From Zygnema cylindricum (taxonomy: Eukaryota; Streptophyta; Zygnematophyceae; Zygnematales; Zygnemataceae), in assembly GCA_037447655.1 (NCBI GenBank), contig JBBHKE010003237.1, positions 93,878 to 157,877 on the forward strand: a DNA stretch of 64,000 bases. The letters run 5' to 3'. The notes under the pieces are model-generated. The model was not told the origin of the DNA. It saw only the letters and a list, made by a program, of their open reading frames with translations, and made no database searches. The position numbers and the translations under genes are program-made. This document shows positions 26,977 through 37,701 of this stretch, piece by piece; within the stretch, counting starts at the first letter, position 1; every line of letters starts with the position of its first letter.

Positions 26977-28090
26977 TGAAACTCTGTGTGCTCCATTGCC
27001 CACAGAAATCGCAGATCCAAAAGAAACTAATCTAGATAGTGCCGACTCCTAACTTGATCTAAACCCAAATGACTAACCCATTGACAATCAAAACCCCAAT
27101 AGAGCTTCATCCATGTATAATAACACTTTCTGTGTGCTCAGTTCTACCACAGAATGCAAAGTTAGAATATGAGATTTGGACACATTCACTCACTTTGACT
27201 TTCCCTTAGAAATGCAGACACGTTGGCCAGCAAAAACTCTGACCGACTACACCCTTGTTTAGCGTGGACTCCTTTGAGTCTGCATCAAAAAGAATCATTG
27301 AAAAAGGTCAAGTAAATTGATAATTATGGCTGCCCAAATTTAGCCTTTTATACAAGGTGCTCTCACAGTGAGGCGACTACCTACCCAAAACATTATAAAT
27401 CCTATTCCCTCTCTAAAACCCCTTCTACTGAAGTACGACGCCAATCACATGACTGTAGGGTACAAAAAAGCACGGGCGCCGGTGTACTTTCTGTACGGTA
27501 GCTATACGACATGCGTTTTGTACTCCGACAATTCCTCAAACTCGTACGATGTCGCCACGTGTCATCCTGAGTGGTGGTGTCCGGAAAACGCCAAAACACC
27601 CTATCCACAATCTCGGCTCCTTCCACGTCGTTCGATCAATACCCGAATTTAATCATAACCGTCAAAAAAAATATTGTTTGGATAAATTCCGTGCGGTCCG
27701 GAATTTGTGCGTACTAATGCATTTCCGTGCACCGCCCGTCCCGTAATCAGTTAAATGAAAGATGTGACGTATTAATGTTGATTTATTTATCGTACCCTAT
27801 ATGGTTTTGTAATGATCCTAGGCTATAGGTTAAAGCTATCGGCTGTCAGTGTCTTGAGTTACGGCAGGTACCAAGATCGAATCCTAGGTCCGTCAAGATC
27901 CCTTTTAGTACAACCTACCACTATCTACTCATGTCTCTTTGGAGAGCTAAGGCAGCCATGGCTCTAGCTCCCTTTCTAGCCTTCTATGACTACAATAAGT
28001 GTGGGAGCTTAGAGAAGGGATTTAGAGGTAAAGTGCCTCTGCTCTATTTCCTATCCTAATAGAGACCTAGAAAATACTCAAATATCAACA
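26977..28090 (-). repeat. LTR inserted in B2 5' LTR (probable solo LTR)
   Basis: 1,114 bp, TGAAACTCTGTG to AATATCAACA. Flanks TCATT and CCTTT agree at three of five bases, so a decayed target duplication is possible. No internal region follows, which fits LTR-LTR recombination. Confidence 0.65.
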
Positions 28091-28877
28091 CCTTTTGTAC
28101 GACCATCGTACGACATGGTCAAAATGTCAACACATGTCATATCCGGACTCGTTCTTATAATCCACAGATTTCTATTTCTTGCTTCCAAGTGTTATCTCTC
28201 CACGTGGTGCTTGGTCATGCCACGTCAAGAAAACGGTAGTGTACAAGAAAGTACAAGTGTCAGACTACTTTTTGTATGGTCATTGTACGACATCGCCATA
28301 ATGTGACATGTGTCACATTAAGATTTGTTGTCTTCCGTTCCGGAGATTCCGCAAACCTGTATGATACTGCCATGTGTCATCCTGAGTGGCGACGTCCGGA
28401 AAACGCCAAGGCGGTCATCCGGAATCCTCACTCGCTCTTTGACTGTTGATTTACATCTGCAATTTAATATGAACTGTCGAAACAAATGTCCGTACTATTT
28501 GTTTCGTCCGGTACTAATAGTACAACTGATTATATGTTATGTATACTGTTAACCTAGTTACATGGAAATCTCTACTTCTACCTTTTTAAGTATTAATCAA
28601 ACCCTATATACCTTAGCACTAGTCATAGACTTAACGGACAAAGCTGACGGCTACGTGTTACTTGACGGACGGTAGGTACTAGGATCAATTCCTGGGTCCG
28701 TCAAGTACCTTTTGTTAAATCTACCTAATTTACCCCCTGCATTCTTTAGAGGGCCTCTGCATCCATGGCCGTATCTCCTTATTGAGCCTTTAGTGACTAC
28801 ATCAAGTGTGGGGGCTTGGATATGGAGTTAGAGGCAGACTGCCTATGCCTTTATCTATCCTAATACAGACCTAGAAA
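28091..28877 (-). repeat. B2 5' LTR, second part (truncated)
   Basis: Continues the LTR to CCTAGAAAA at 28877, where the expected terminal TACTCAAATATCAACA is missing. It contains a local duplication of the TTTTTGTA-GGTCATTGTACGACAT block (about 28094 and 28267). Confidence 0.65.
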
Positions 28878-29131
28878 AGCAACCTATACAGGTGATACCG
28901 CCGGTTTAGTGACTCTTGTCTGAATAAATCCATCCGGCTGGTGCAGATCATCTGCTAGCGAGTCACTTGTTTATCCTCTTATGAATCTTGCCCGTTGACT
29001 TGATTCATATCAACTTTAGTGCGTAGTCCAAATCTTGATCACATTCAAATGTATGTGGTTTCTTCCAACCGCGTTGTCCCATACTAAAATAGCCGCAGTT
29101 ATGTTTGTCTCGTTGCATGCAGTGCATGCAG
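28878..29131 (-). repeat. D-type LTR fragment
   Basis: Matches 54405-54660 of the D1 LTR (CTTGTCTGAATA.ATCC, CGAGTCACTTG.TTATCCTC, GACTTGATTCATATCAAC). It may be what is left of the D1 3' LTR, which is expected left of the D1 RNase H. Confidence 0.65.
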
Positions 29132-30043
29132 TAACTCTGAGACCTCGATAGGTCCTCAAAAAGGTAGCTCACACGAAGCCTCTAGGATAAACTGGACCCT
29201 TTGTGTGTCAACAAGAATAACTCCCACCTTGAGAGACAAAAACTCTGACCACCTTCACCAATGTGAAGGTTAGACTCCTCGAGTCGATAGCAAAACGAAT
29301 CTCTGAATTTGCTCCCCTGCCCAGTAAGTTATGGTGGGTCAATTTGACTTTTTGTACAGGAGCTCTTTGGGAGAGAGGGTCATATCTCCTCAATTTTTCT
29401 AAGTCCTATCCCTCTCTAAAAGTGTATCTATTGACGTACGACACCAATCAAATTACTGTGTTGTACAAAAAGGTACAGGTGCCAGTGTATCTTCTGTACG
29501 GACATTGTACGACATCGTGAAATCGTCGATACATGCCATATTGGGATTCGCTCCTGTAATCCTTGGGGATGCCGCGATCCAATGCGGTTGTTCAACGTAT
29601 CAGCCAATGTGGCGGTGACCGCAAACCACCAATCTCGGCATCATTCGCGGTCGTCCGATCAAAACCGGATCTCAATCTTAGCCGTAATAAATATTTGCGC
29701 GATATTTATTTCAAGTTTGAAATAAATGCGAGATACCTGTTTTAAGATGTTTCATACTGCGTACAATGCAAAATAAATATTTATCTTTCAATTCCATTAG
29801 ATGAGTTAATGGACATGGTATCATTTAAATACCTATTAAACCCTATATCACATATCGCTATATCTAGACCAATAGGTTAAAACTACCGGCTACCGGTAAC
29901 TTTCTCAAACGGCAGGTCGCGGAATCAAACCCTGGACCTATCAAGATATAATTTAGTAAATCTACCAAACTCCTCCCTGCCTCCGTTTGGATAACTTAGG
30001 CAGCTATGGCTCTAGCTCCCTCTCTAACTCTCAATGAGTGCGA
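29132..30043 (-). repeat. C-type LTR, minus, lacking its 5' end
   Basis: Begins in plus orientation TAACTCTGAGACCTC (the complement of the C LTR end) and runs to GAGTGCGAC, inside the U3 part. It includes a tRNA-like segment near 29870-29945. Confidence 0.7.
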
Positions 30044-30256
30044 CACCCTCCATAACTTACAACTCAGGGGATTAAATTCACAGATTATTTTTGCTATCGA
30101 CTTAAAGGAGTCTTGTCTGTACAATCGTGTAGGTGGTCAGGTTTTTTTTTGCCAAGGTGGTAGCTATTCTTGCTGAAACACAAAGGGGTTAGGGTTATCT
30201 TAGAGGCTTTGTATGAGCTGCCTATTTTGATGACCTATGGAGGTCTTCGAGTTGCA
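30044..30256 (+). repeat. C-type LTR 3' fragment, plus
   Basis: CCCTCCATAACTT... to GAGGTCTTCGAGTTGCA, the last 210 bp of a C LTR, joined tail-in to the inverted fragment on its left and to D1 RNase H on its right. Confidence 0.7.
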
Positions 30257-31039
30257 AACAACCTTATTATCACACCATTTTATCTGTGGACCAATCCGCA
30301 TGTATCCTAATTCTTGCAACATGAATTTTACCCATAAGTGTTTTTTGAGAGCCAAGCTCGCTGCCATGTATTCTGACTCCATTGTTGACTATGTTGTGAC
30401 CTTTTGTAGTTTGATGCTCCTACAACAATTCCCGTTCCCAATCTGTAGGATGAATCATGTGGTGAATTTTTGGCTTGGTATGTCGCCATTTCTTGCATCA
30501 CTCTTTGTTTACAGCTTCACTTCTCCGTTGCCTAGTGTGAGTTTCAGGTCTTCGGTTCCTACCAGATATCTTAAGACTCTTCTTGCTACATCACGGTCAG
30601 ATTTTGTTGGATTATTTAGACTTCTTCTCAATGCCCCAACTGCTGCATAAATATCAAGACGCGTACATTTCATGAAGTATATCAAACTTCCCACTATATA
30701 TCTATAAGGTATTAGTGTCATAGGATCATCCTCCCCTGATTCTAAATACTAAATAATCATGACAACAAGTTTTTTCTCTTCTCCCTCTAATTTCTATCGA
30801 AACATAATTGGAGTTAAACATCATATTCCCCCCGCATTCCAAACTTATCTAACATGTTTCCAATAGCCTCCTTTTAAGCTAATTTTATTTATCTCTTTTT
30901 CTTGTTCCTCTCTTTCTAGATAGCCAATTTATTTTAAGCCTCACCGAGGTCTTTCATCTCGAACCATGAATTTAAGGCGTTATTTATGTTTTTTAATTTG
31001 AGCCATTGATTTGCTAATTATTAGTAAATCATTTACATA
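30257..31039 (-). pseudogene. pol: D1 reverse transcriptase C-terminus and RNase H
   Basis: Continuation of D1 beyond E1. It starts just past the catalytic YVDD (residues DLLIISKSM), then FEM-DLGEA-like sequence near 30940-30965 and RNase H (ESEYMAASLA near 30370, KWCDNK near 30290). Stops and frameshifts throughout. Confidence 0.75.
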
Positions 31040-31938
31040 TGCAATTATGTGGTCTCCATTGACACAGAGAATGAGCAGCCTATGTAAAGCCACTAAAATC
31101 ATATTTTACCCTTCTACTTTCCCGCTGAATAAGCGCCGCCTAGGCACAGAAATATTCTTACCACTCTCTTCCCTATCAGGACAAGACTCTCCGAGTCAAA
31201 CGCAAAAATAATCACTGAATTTGCTCCTCGAGTAGTAAGTTATGGCTAGTCAAAGTTGACCTTTATAGTTACAAGCTCTCTTAGAGAGAGGTACCTCAAT
31301 TTCACAAAGTCTTGGTCTGCCTACTTACGACTGCCTACTACTAAACCCTAGTCCAATAAAAACACTATATAGTACAAGAAGGTTCACTAGGCGATGTACT
31401 TATTGACGGTCATTGTACGACATGGCTTTCAAAGTGACGCTTGTCAAAACGAAGCCATGGTTCCTCCTCCCATCTTCTTCGATATCCAATAGTATGGTGC
31501 CACGTGGCGTCGCATGACGCTATCTCCAAAAGCCGCCGAAAGTTTATTGCCGGTGGCGGCTGCAATTGTGGCCGTCCGATCATTTGTATTTTTGCGGCTT
31601 CGATTCGCTTCCATGCATGAATTGATTAATGTGTGTTTTCGTTAGTCTGCTGTTAATTAGTCTGTTGAATAAATAGAAGAATATGCGTGATACGTAGTAC
31701 GAGTATCGTTTCGCTAGTGCTTTAATGGATAAGGCTTAGGTCTAAGTAGTAGTCCGTAGACCCTGGTTCAAATCCGGCCAGAGGCAGTATTTTACTACAA
31801 ATAATGAAATACCTTCTATTTCATTCTGCATCCTTCTATATGACGCGGCAGCCATGGCGTGCCTTTGGTTCTCTCTTTCTCGCTCTTTACATTCTAACTA
31901 AAATATAGAAGTGAACTATTAATTACCATTTTTGAACA
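31040..31938 (-). repeat. E1 3' LTR
   Basis: 899 bp, TGCAATTATGTGG to TTTTTGAACA in plus orientation. It contains the TAATGGATAAGG/GGTTCAAATCC tRNA-like segment and the hairpin GACTCGGAGAGTC on the minus strand. Confidence 0.9.
31709..31790 (+). other. tRNA-like segment in E1 3' LTR (antisense)
   Basis: Box A-like TAATGGATAAGG (31723-31734) and box B GGTTCAAATCC (31765-31775), closely repeated in the E1 5' LTR at 43051-43103. Antisense to the LTR. Confidence 0.65.
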
Positions 31939-31978
31939 CTCCCCTTAATTCTTAGTCACTTTTCAATTTTAATCTATA

Positions 31979-32631
31979 GTTTTTTCTTTGCAATAAATCA
32001 ACTTAGGGGAAAGAACTGGTTTTGTCATCATGTCTGCAATCGTTTCTTTATTAGTTTTATGAACCAGTTTAATGATTTATTTTTCAACCTTCTCTCTAAC
32101 AAAGCTTAGTCTAATATACATATGCTTAGCTTTGAAGTGATGTCTTGGATTAGCTGCAATAGAGATATCAGCTTGATTATCACATATAACATTCTGAGTT
32201 CCTGTCTTCATGAATCCAAGTTCTTCCAGAAGAGCTTTCACCCACATTAATTCTTTGGTGGCTGCACAAGAAGCCATGTATTCAGCCTCCATAGTGGACT
32301 GAACAACTACTTTCTGTTGCTTGGTACTCCAACAGCATGCACAAGATCCAATTTGCAACACATATCCAGTCGTACGCCGCCTTAAAGGCACATCTCCATA
32401 ACGGGCATCACTCCAGGTCGTGATGTCAGTGTGCTCCCCTCCCAAATGCAACCACAATTCCCTTGTCCCCACCAAATACCGTATCACCCTTTTGGCAGCC
32501 TCCCATTCTCTCTCTCTTGGTTCATTTAGACTCTTGCTGAGGACTCTTACGGTTGCAGCTATATCCGGCCGGGTACAATTCATAAAATATGTTAAACTGC
32601 CTACAATCTGCCGATAAGGGATATTTTCCAT
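31979..32631 (-). pseudogene. pol: E1 RNase H domain
   Basis: Open for 184 codons from 32631: PYRQIVGSLTYFMNCTRPDI, WSDARYGD, MEAEYMAS and CDNQADISIA, ending VREKVEK and a stop at about 32077. The terminal MMTKPVLSPK part continues in frame after that stop to about 31980. This domain removes RNA from the RNA-DNA hybrid. The stop would clip only the last 30 or so residues. Confidence 0.85.
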
Positions 32632-32634
32632 AAA

Positions 32635-33540
32635 TCATCTTTCTATCTCCTCATTATTGATCAATATTCCTCCCTCTTCAATCCCCTTACACACTTTCTT
32701 CAAATCCATGGGAGTAGTACATCCGTTTGCCTTCTCCATTTGATTTTTTTCTAGCATATTACCAATTGCTTCTTTCTGAGTGAGTCTTATAATCCTATTC
32801 TCTCTATCTCTCTCCATTTGAATTCCCAAAATGTACTTTGCTTCGCCGAGATCTTTCATGTCAAAGCGGCTTCTAAGATCCCGTTTTAGTTTGTTAATTT
32901 TATCTAAAGACTTGCTTAAGACCAACAAATCATCCACATAAATAGCAATAAATATCACTTTATCCTCATCCTCAAATAAATATATAGAGTGATCTGAACT
33001 AATTGTGATATACCCCAAACCGGTCAAAAATTTGTCGAGCATTACATTCCACTGTCGCGGGGCTTGCTTAAGCCCATAGAGTGATTTTATCAGTTTGCAA
33101 ACTTTGTTTTCTTCCCCACTTTCCACGAATCCTTGCGGTTGCCTCATGTAAATTTTTTCTTCCAACTCTCCGTGCAAAAAGGTCGTTTTAATATCCATCT
33201 GGTGGATTTCCATATCTTCCGCGGCGGCTATACATAAAAGGATCCTAACAGAAGGAAATCTGACAAGAGGTGCAAAGGTTTCTTCGTAGTCTATCCCTTC
33301 TTTCTGTGTATAACCTTTTGCAACTAACCTAGCTTTGTACCTCTCAATGGTATTATCCGGGTTTAATTTAAGTTTAAACACCCATTTACATCCGATCGGT
33401 TTTCGGTTCGGTGGACAATCTACCAACTCCCATGTATTAGCTTCCATGATAGAGGCCATTTCTTCATTTATAGTTGTGATCCACCGGCTACTTTCTGGAG
33501 TGTTTATGGCCTCTAAGTATGTCTGAGGTTCATGTGGGTG
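32635..33540 (-). pseudogene. pol: E1 reverse transcriptase
   Basis: 274 open codons from 33459. It has [64 protein letters not shown], the catalytic IYVDDLLVL (YVDD at 32929-32940) and DMKDLGEAKYILGIQ. This is the best-kept reverse transcriptase in the minus-strand set, ending in a stop just before RNase H. The upstream frame to 33540 (HPHEPQTYLEA-like) is separated by the lack of a good start, as expected inside a polyprotein. Confidence 0.85.
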
Positions 33541-33959
33541 AGATATCTTTGTGAGTTGGTTATTTACTTGCTATTATTGAAGTCGTTTACTACTTCTTCC
33601 GCCTTCAAAAACGGACGCCGGTATGGAAGGCATCCTTGGGTTTCGTTTACGGAGATTTTTAGCTCCCCTATCTTCTAATTCCGGTGTCTCATCAAGTTCC
33701 TCATCGATTTCCACTTCGTATTGTGGCATTGCCTCGGATGTTGTCCTTTCTTCCTTCTCCTTTGGTAGATCTACAGACTATTCATTTACACCCTCTTCAT
33801 TCTCTTCATTTTCAAAGTCAAAGTCAAAAAAGCTGATCTGTTTCAAATCTGATTTTAGCTTTCTTATTATATTTGAATGGATCAATGGACTTCTCGTCAT
33901 TCATCACCACTATGTGTTTTACCAAAATTATATCTATTTTTTTCAAGTCATACACTTGG
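33541..33959 (-). pseudogene. pol: E1 integrase-reverse transcriptase linker
   Basis: Low-conservation linker rich in Glu, Ser and Arg, with the GGRSSKR-like basic patch near 33600 and the VYDL-KK-I-LV-H segment near 33910-33950. Contains stops. Confidence 0.6.
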
Positions 33960-34748
33960 TTATTTTTTTGTGCTCTTATCATATCCTACAAGATATCCTG
34001 GCTTCCCTCTCTCCTCTAACTTCCATTTAGTCTTATCTGAATCCAAACTATAAACTTGACTTCCGAACACTCTCAAACTAGACAAATCAGGCCTTCTTCC
34101 TATCCACCTCTCATACGGAGTTTCCTCTTTATTTGCTGAAGTTAGGACTTTATTTTTTGATGAAATTAGCATAATTTATAGATTCCGCCCAAAACTGCAA
34201 CCCTATCGTCTTATCAGTTAACATACTTCTAGACATATCTCCTAAAGTTCTATTCACTCTTTCTGTTACTCCATTTTGTTTTGGATTATAGGGAACAGTT
34301 TTCTCATGATGAATTCTTTCTTCTTTAAGATATTTTTCAAATTCCCTTGAGGTGTATTCTTTCCCATTATCACTTCTTATCTCTTTTATTGAGGTTTCGT
34401 GTAGTTTTTCACTCCATTCTTTATACTCTTTGAAATATCTCAATACCTCTGACTTATGTCTGAGAAAGTATACCTTCGTGTATCTAGACCAATTATTTGT
34501 GATAGTTAACATCCACCTCTTCCCCCCACCTGAAGCATATACACAAATCCTCAAACATCTGTGTGAATTAGATCCAATACTTTCTCTCTCCTAAATGTGG
34601 TTGCCTTTGGAAATGGAAGTCTATGAATCTTCCCTTGGGCACATCCACTACAATCATCTAATGTCTCATCATCCTCAAAAGTAAAACCCTCCACTATTCA
34701 TTTTTTCTTCATTTTCTTTAATCTATCTAGATGCACATGCCCCAACCT
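33960..34748 (-). pseudogene. pol: E1 integrase
   Basis: Integrase inserts the DNA copy. The zinc-binding region (LGHVHLDRLKK, CSGCAQGKIH) is near 34610-34748, followed by the catalytic core with TNNWSRY, RSDNGKEYTS and NPKQNGVTERVNR. The third catalytic residue context reads KQNGV where Glu-Gln is usual (EQNGV), a likely inactivating change. The core is open from 34554 to 34150, then continues in another frame to 33960. Confidence 0.8.
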
Positions 34749-35150
34749 TTAGTGCCAAATCATCATCTCACTTACACACGAGTAGAGAATACTCTTTTCA
34801 TTGCAAAGGACAATTTTAAACATTCCCGGACTGCCTTTCTCAGCTATGAAATAATTCTTATTATCAAAGCTTGATGTGAAGATTCTTTTCCTAGTTCGTG
34901 TTTCAAACTCCTTTTCATCTAGGACAGCTGTTGAGACCAAGTTCTTACTAAGCCGTGGAATGTAAAGAACGTCTGAGATTGTTACAATTGAGGCTTTTGA
35001 ATCAACTAGATACTTTAAGTCAACAGTTTCAACAAGACTTGTGGTTTCTACTCTACCATCTCTGTTCTCTATCTCAACTGTTGGGATCTTTCTCAGTTTA
35101 GTGAACCACCTTTTATCTTTGCACATATGCATTGAGGCCCCTGAGTATCA
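34749..35150 (-). pseudogene. pol: E1 protease, catalytic Asp lost
   Basis: The aspartic protease releases the mature proteins. MHMCKDKRWFTKLRKIPTVE and VLYIPRLSKNLVST are clear. The active-site motif before MHMC reads Y-S-G-A-S: the Asp codon is TAC at 35145-35147, preceded by a TGA. The copy cannot have had an active protease in this state. Confidence 0.8.
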
Positions 35151-36374
35151 TCCACCTATATTCAGCTGGATCCCTCTTACCTCGGAAACCACACTTTTGT
35201 CTCCGTGGAATGTCAACATGCTTATCAGTGATTTTCGGATTAAGAAAAGTTCCTCAAGCTCCTGAAGCTCCTCTTCTTGTTTGGTTTCTACGTTCTCTTG
35301 CTCATCATGAACTTGAGTTAGGAAAGCCTTTTTCTGTCCTCCATTTCTTGAGGTCCCTTGCCCATCTTTAGTTAAAGATCTGCAAGTTTGCCACAATCTG
35401 CCATATAATGTCCCAATTTCTTGTAGAAGTGACATAATCCTCCTCGAGAAGTTCCTCTCCACTATCTATCAAATCTGCCACCTCATTGTCTTCTTCCTCC
35501 AAAGTTTCGATAGGGATCTTTCTCTCTCTCCTCATCACGCTTCCGCCAATTAGCTCCTGCGGACAATGCTTGAACAATTGGACTCCCTCTCCTAAGCTTA
35601 TGGTGCTTTCTTTCACTAAAATCATTCCCACTGTGTCATCCCAATTCTCCTATGTCCTGCAATCGATTAATGATATTCTCATACTCTTCAGGTAGTTTCA
35701 TCATTAATTTGTTCACTCTTTGTCTCTCAGACCATGATTTACCTGCACTCTCTAGCTCTCTAATTAATGCTCCTAAATCATTACAATAATTATTCATGAT
35801 TCCTCCCTTATAAGTACAAGCTGCAATCTTGTTTATTGCCAATTGTTGCTGCTGCAATGATCCACTCTTATATTTGTTTACTAGTGATATCCAAATCTGT
35901 GATGAAGATTTGACATGCATAAGGGAAATGGCAATGCCCTTTGCTATACGTTTAAGAATTAAGAGCTTAGCAACCTTGTCTTTGTAGTTCCACTTTTCAT
36001 GCTTTGATCTTTCGGTCTGAACCCTTGTCGCTGTTGCTGGTGGTGCTGCTGCCGGTATCACCTTCGGCAATTGTGTCACTTGAGTTGCAACTCCTCCCTT
36101 TTCTCCTTCCGTGATATCTCCTCTCCTTCCTTGTCTTCATCCTCAGTGATGATAGTAGTTGTTTTCTACCTATTGTAGAGGCGGAGGTGCAAAAAAAACG
36201 CGTTCCTCCAAACCCAGGTGGAGGTGGGCATCGAACTTTTCCGCACACTTTGCCCCATAGGTTTTTCTCAAATAGTTCTCACTCCATCATCATTTTCCAA
36301 TAAAGAAAGTTTGACCCATCAAATATGGGCACCCTAGAGGGTGGGCCCATAACCTCCAATTCTGTGGTCTCCAT
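35148..36374 (-). pseudogene. gag: E1 gag
   Basis: ATG at 36374 inside the LTR, followed by the PBS-derived VMGPPSRVPIF. The core (RTQLPK..., YKDKVAKLLILKRIAKGIAI from 36000) and LMMKLPEEYENIINRLQ near 35670 are recognisable; a zinc-knuckle region (CHFYKKLGHYMADC near 35390-35430) has lost one Cys (Tyr). Frameshifts lie near 36000, 35630 and 35370. Confidence 0.78.
36340..36354 (-). other. E1 primer-binding site
   Basis: Minus strand GGTTATGGGCCCACC, perfect 15-nt complement of the plant tRNA-iMet anticodon arm, directly after the LTR. Confidence 0.8.
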
Positions 36375-36676
36375 TGACACAGAGAACGAGCAGCCTATGT
36401 AAAGCCTCTAGGAACATATTTTCCCCTTCTACTTTCCCGTTGAATAAGCGCCGCCCAAACACACAAATATTCTTACCACCTTCTTCCCTGTGAGGACAAG
36501 ACTCTCTTGAGTCAAACGCAAAAATAATCACTGAATTTGCTCCCCTGAGCAGTAAGTTATGGCTAGTCAAAATTGACCTTTACAGTTACAAGCTCTCTTA
36601 GAGAGAGGTACCTAAATTTCACGAAGTCTTGGTCTGCCTACTTACGACTGCCTACTAAATCCTAGTCCAATAAAAA
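36355..36676 (-). repeat. E1 5' LTR, 3' part
   Basis: 322 bp next to the primer-binding site; the plus-orientation first bases are TCCAATTCTGTGG, so the terminal CA is mutated to GA. Interrupted by B1; continues at 42690. Confidence 0.85.
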
Positions 36677-36892
36677 TGTTGAAATAAGTAGTTTTATTTA
36701 ATATATTTTCTAGGTCTAAATTTATTAGAAAAGAAAATGTAGGCAGCCTGCCTCTATCTCTTCTCTCTCTCTCGCCCCCATACTTGTTGTAGTCACTGAA
36801 GGAGAGAGAGAGAGAGCTATGGAGCCATGGCTGCCTCAACTCCATAGGAAGGACTAAAGAGTGGCTTAAGCCACTCTCAACAAAAGGTTGAG

Positions 36893-36962
36893 TCCGGCAG
36901 GACTCGAACCCCCGACCGGCAGAGCGCGGCGTAGCCGTTAGCTCTAACCAGTCTGTCGTAGA
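36893..36962 (-). other. tRNA-like segment in B1 5' LTR (antisense)
   Basis: On the minus strand GACTGGTTAGAGCTAACGGC resembles a tRNA D-arm and GGGGGTTCGAGTCCTGCC a T-arm with perfect box B GGTTCGAGTCC (36900-36910). The copy in the 3' LTR (41861-41915) is nearly identical. No acceptor stem closes, so it is not called a tRNA gene. Confidence 0.7.
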
Positions 36963-37500
36963 AGTCCGTTGGGAGATATAGGGTTTCATTACTATTTAAA
37001 CTATTGTAATGTATTAGATTCATTTAACTGAAACCCTTAACGCCACACATAGATACAGTTCTACGAAATACGAAGTACTGTACTTGTTTTGAAATGGATA
37101 TCGCGCATTTTGTTTCGAAAGCGAAACAAATATCGCGCAAGTATTTATTACGGCCGAGATTGAATTTCACGTCAAATCTAACGGCGCACATCATCGCCGA
37201 AATCTCGGAATGGTCATTTTGGCATTTAGTGACGTGGCATGACCTGGCGCCACGTGGGAAGACATCATTCGGTCGCGGGAATTCCGAGGAACGTACGGAC
37301 GAGTGGAAAGTGGACACGCGTCCACTTAATGGCCGTGTCGTACAGAGGCCGTACAGAAAGTACATCGGCAGTAATACTTTCTTGTACTATACAGTTTTGT
37401 GATTGGTTCGTACAGGCAGTAGATAGGAGCTGTGAGAGGGAAGTAGGAAAAACTAGGACTTAGGAAAATTTAGGTAGATAGTCCTCTCTCTGAGAGTTTG

Positions 37501-37507
37501 TATAAAT
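37501..37507 (+). promoter_or_regulatory. B1 LTR TATA box with upstream CTCTCT/GAGAG palindrome
   Basis: TATAAAT follows GTCCTCTCTCTGAGAGTTTG. C1 (46319) and the solo LTR (50632) have the same arrangement: CTCTCT...AGAGAG about 10 bp before TATAAAA. Confidence 0.65.
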
Positions 37508-37571
37508 TGGCATCTTTGCCACCCTATAAATTATCGGCTGGTTGGCCGTTTTCAGTGATTCTTTTTGCTAC

Positions 37572-37608
37572 GGACTCAGGGGAGTCCAGGCTGCACAGGG
37601 GTGCAGCC
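37572..37608 (+). promoter_or_regulatory. Double hairpin in B1 leader
   Basis: GGACTC-AGGG-GAGTCC (37572-37587) and GGCTGCAC-AGGG-GTGCAGCC (37589-37608) are two perfect stems with the same loop, between the TATA box and gag. The first stem recurs in other LTRs with matched changes on both sides. Role unknown; RNA packaging, dimerisation or translation control are possible. Confidence 0.65.
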
Positions 37609-37701
37609 AAATTGTCAGTTTGCCTTTTTGGGCAGAAGTGGTTGTGGCTTAAAGTGGGTTAGTTAACCACTATCTAGAGGCTTCCTGTATTCTGTAGTCC
37701 A

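Larger units (their letters stand above)
23428..28877 (-). mobile_element. Element B2: non-autonomous copia derivative
   Basis: 3' LTR 23428-24526, internal 24527-26467, and a 5' LTR in two pieces (26468-26976 and 28091-28877) split by another LTR. The internal part is only 1.9 kb: gag is kept, while protease, most of integrase and the reverse-transcriptase core are deleted. B3 shows the same deletions. The right end is truncated against a D-type LTR fragment. Confidence 0.8.

Noticed and set aside
36893-36962. A functional tRNA gene inside the LTR
   Set aside because: Box A and box B look good, but no acceptor stem or clean anticodon arm could be closed by eye, and the segment repeats in every LTR.
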